The position numbers were made by a program, and so were the translations under genes. Shown piece after piece: positions 51,407-53,323 of a DNA stretch of 53,323 nt; within the stretch, counting starts at the first letter, position 1, and every line of letters begins with the position of its first letter. The notes below the pieces were generated by a model, which was not told where the DNA came from, searched no databases, and saw only the letters and a list, made by a program, of their open reading frames with translations. This stretch comes from Dermacoccus abyssi (GTDB lineage Bacteria > Actinomycetota > Actinomycetes > Actinomycetales > Dermatophilaceae): positions 1 to 53,323 of the forward strand of contig NZ_QWLM01000019.1 in the NCBI RefSeq assembly GCF_003515945.1. The letters run 5' to 3'.

Positions 51407-52288
51407 ATGATCGGTTTCGGACGGAAGATGCGCAATTACTCGGGCGCGTGCGCCCTCGTCACGGGCGGCGCCTCGGGGCTCGGTCTCGAACTCGTGAGGC
51501 TCCTCGCCGCTGACGGCGCGCGAGTGCTCGCCACCGACATCCACGAGAGCGTTGACCCCTCCCTCCTGCCGAACGGCGTCGACTACCTGCGCCTCGATGT
51601 CCGCAGCGACGACGACTGGGCTGCTGCCCGCACCTGGGTGCAGTCGCACTGGGGCCACCTCGACGTTCTCGTCAACAACGCCGGCATCGCCGTCGGCGGT
51701 CGCATCGAGGCCGCGGGCATGGCCGACTGGGATCGTGCGCTCGCCAACAACCTCATGGGTGTCGTGCGGGGGTGCCACACGTTCACACCGATGATGAAGG
51801 AGCGCCGCAGCGGCCAGATCGTCAACACCGCCTCCCTGGCCGGCCTCGTTCACGCGCCGGCCATGGCCACGTACAACGCGACGAAGGCCGCCGTCGTTGC
51901 GGTGAGCGAGACGGTCTCCCACGAACTCTCGCCCTTCGGCGTCGACGTGAGCGTCATCTGCCCCTCGTTCTTCCGCACGAACCTCGCGAGCTCCCTCGAG
52001 GGCGCTGACCGGGAGATGGAGGAGAGCGCGACGAAGCTCATCGACGAGGCGCCGCGCTCGGCCGCGCAGGTCGCCGCTGCTGCGTTCGCACGCATGAAGG
52101 CGGGCAAGCACGTCATCCTCACCGAGCCCGACGGGCGCGTGGCCTACGGGGCGAAGCGCTACGCACGCCCGCTCTACGACCTGGGCATGAAGTCCGCGGC
52201 AAAGCGTGTGGCAAGGGGGAAGTCGCCCCAGCCCGGTGCGATGCAGGTGGCCGACAGGTTGGCTCGAGCTCGCGCCGCCAAGTCCTGA
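51407..52288 (+). CDS. short-chain dehydrogenase/reductase
   Basis: A 293-residue SDR. The cofactor loop [16 protein letters not shown] is at about 16-31, with ATDIHES after strand 2 suggesting NAD(H) preference. NNAGIAVGG lies at about 90, the catalytic Ser in IVNTASLAG at about 144, and Tyr/Lys in [13 protein letters not shown] at about 156-168. The C-terminal extension with [20 protein letters not shown] resembles membrane-associated or lipid-related SDRs. The substrate is unknown. Messenger probably leaderless. The 182 bases after it contain a CCCAC/GTGGG hairpin (about 52430) and the promoter of the response regulator. Confidence 0.9.
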   Translation: MIGFGRKMRNYSGACALVTGGASGLGLELVRLLAADGARVLATDIHESVDPSLLPNGVDYLRLDVRSDDDWAAARTWVQSHWGHLDVLVNNAGIAVGGRIEAAGMADWDRALANNLMGVVRGCHTFTPMMKERRSGQIVNTASLAGLVHAPAMATYNATKAAVVAVSETVSHELSPFGVDVSVICPSFFRTNLASSLEGADREMEESATKLIDEAPRSAAQVAAAAFARMKAGKHVILTEPDGRVAYGAKRYARPLYDLGMKSAAKRVARGKSPQPGAMQVADRLARARAAKS

Positions 52289-52458
52289 CCGGCCGCGGCA
52301 ATCCGGGCGTTGTCTGACGCTCGTGACCACCCGCTGCACCCGACGCCTGTGGCCGCCGTTGTCAGCCGATTCGTAGGAATGCCGAATCACGTTGGCAAGC
52401 GAAACTCTTCACCAACTACTCACCCACAGGGGTGGGTTCGCCGCGGGGGTGGAGATCG

Positions 52459-52464
52459 TAGCCT
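52459..52464 (+). promoter_or_regulatory. -10 element, leaderless response regulator
   Basis: TAGCCT, six bases, then GTG-ATG at 52471. No good -35 hexamer at 17 bases. Confidence 0.45.
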
Positions 52465-52470
52465 CAAGGG

Positions 52471-53139
52471 GTGATGAACGCTAACCCGATCCGCTTGGCC
52501 GTCGTCGACGACTACGAAGTGGTGGTCAACGGCCTGGTCAAGATGCTCGAGCGGTACAAGGACCGTGTCGTCGTGGTCGAACTAGACACCACGCCCCAGG
52601 AGCCGGAGGTCGCCGAACAGTGCGACATCGTCCTGTACGACACGTTCGGCCAGGCTCACGGTGACGAGGTCACGCTGTCGCACCTCATCGGCGCCCCGAA
52701 CGTTGGCGACGTCGTGGTCTACACCTGGAACTTTCAACCGGATCTTGTGCGCCGCAGCCTGGAGGCCGGCGTGAAGGGCTACCTGTCGAAGACGCTCCCG
52801 GCCTCGGAACTCGTCGCAGCGCTGGAGCGGGTCCACGCCGGGGAGACGATCGTCTCCGCCGAAGTGGGTACGGGGCCGATCGCCGGTGAGTGGCCCGGGC
52901 GCGAAGAGGGGCTCACGCCTCGTGAGGCCGAGGTGCTCGCGCTCATCACACAGGGCCTGTCCAACAACGAGATCGCAGCCCAGACTCACCTGTCGATCAA
53001 CTCGGTGAAGAGCTACATCCGCACGGGCTACCGCAAGATCGGGGTGACGAGCCGGAGTCAGGCAGTTCTGTGGGGAGTGCGCCACGGGTTCGAGCCCGAC
53101 CACCGACGCATCGTTGCCGGCTCGCAGAACGGCCTGTGA
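52471..53139 (+). CDS. orphan NarL/LuxR-family response regulator
   Basis: A 222-residue regulator. The receiver starts RLAVVDDYEVVVNGL and has an Asp in DIVLYDTFGQ at about 54 and a Lys in KGYLSKTLP at about 107. The short VVVELDTTPQEPEV segment is less typical, so phosphorylation by a kinase is not certain. The LuxR helix-turn-helix (LTPREAEVLALITQGLSNNE, then SINSVKSYIRTGYRKIG) is at about 150-200. No kinase gene is adjacent. Start GTG 52471, directly followed by ATG; both are plausible, and the leaderless -10 points to the GTG. Confidence 0.9.
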   Translation: MMNANPIRLAVVDDYEVVVNGLVKMLERYKDRVVVVELDTTPQEPEVAEQCDIVLYDTFGQAHGDEVTLSHLIGAPNVGDVVVYTWNFQPDLVRRSLEAGVKGYLSKTLPASELVAALERVHAGETIVSAEVGTGPIAGEWPGREEGLTPREAEVLALITQGLSNNEIAAQTHLSINSVKSYIRTGYRKIGVTSRSQAVLWGVRHGFEPDHRRIVAGSQNGL

Positions 53140-53202
53140 CCACCAGGCGCTGACGCCGAAACCGGCCACCGACGAGCGTGCGCCAGTTCACACGCCCTCG
53201 AT

Positions 53203-53231
53203 TTGCCCGACACTCTCCGGTCGCCTAGTGT
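53203..53231 (+). promoter_or_regulatory. strong sigma-70 promoter reading out of the window
   Basis: TTGCCC (53203-53208), 17 bases, TAGTGT (53226-53231). Transcription would start near 53239. The downstream 85 bases have no gene start; they contain an AGTCAG/CTGACT inverted repeat and then become rich in G and T. This resembles an rRNA-operon leader, but the rRNA itself would lie beyond the edge. Confidence 0.5.
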
Positions 53232-53323
53232 TTACGGAGTCAGCCCGGAAGGGCATCGCGGCAGGAGCCGCTCACACTGACTGTTTGGTTGGTGGTTGAG
53301 TGTGCGGGTCGGGTGCTTGGGTT

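Overview
The window is GC-rich, densely packed DNA with an actinobacterial character: Cys-rich thioredoxin, NarL/LuxR two-component proteins, glutamine-dependent NadE, frequent GTG starts, frequent ATGA/GTGA stop-start overlaps, and many genes that look leaderless (a TANNNT hexamer 6-7 nt before ATG/GTG). A member of Micrococcales (Dermacoccaceae/Intrasporangiaceae-like) fits, but no rRNA is present to settle it. No tRNA, rRNA or CRISPR array was recognised.

Layout. 1-470 is an edge of debris: a 3' remnant of an IS3-type transposase and a fragment of sigma-70 region 4.2. 471-8706 (all minus) is a defence operon: a DUF262/HNH GmrSD-like nuclease gene, then hsdM, hsdS and hsdR. 8838-10690 carries a short CoA-transferase and an EamA exporter. 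10752-14467 (minus) is a tightly coupled four-gene set (GT4 glycosyltransferase, methyltransferase, alpha/alpha-toroid prenyltransferase-like protein, methyltransferase) of unknown product. A decayed gene lies at about 14.55-15.13 kb. 15165-24111 is mostly housekeeping or accessory: second CoA-transferase, membrane-anchored unknown protein, thioredoxin, aldo/keto reductase, two-component system, YciI-like protein, UvrA-like ATPase.

24249-30879 (minus) is the most interesting part: a five-gene operon with an Agd3-like polysaccharide deacetylase, a PelF-type glycosyltransferase, a polytopic membrane protein, a spherulin-4/Sph3-like protein and a GH114 (Ega3/PelA-like) lipoprotein carrying a frameshift. 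It combines, in one bacterial operon, enzyme families known from the bacterial Pel system and from the fungal galactosaminogalactan (GAG) pathway, so a de-N-acetylated aminosugar exopolysaccharide is the likely product.

31427-39783 holds a DUF4352 protein behind a long structured leader, a cysteine-dioxygenase-like cupin, a decayed LtrA gene running in frame into a crotonase, formate-tetrahydrofolate ligase, a NUDIX hydrolase and NadE. 39879-44863 is an iron-siderophore uptake locus (siderophore-interacting reductase, binding lipoprotein, two permeases, ATPase) with a DtxR/IdeR-like box in the divergent promoter. 44904-53139 holds a poly-Ser lipoprotein, a minimal zincin, an Sfp-type phosphopantetheinyl transferase, a SWIM/SNF2 ATPase, a methyltransferase behind a strong palindromic operator, a DUF2200 protein, a short-chain dehydrogenase and an orphan response regulator. 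A strong-looking promoter near the right edge points to a gene or rRNA operon outside the window.
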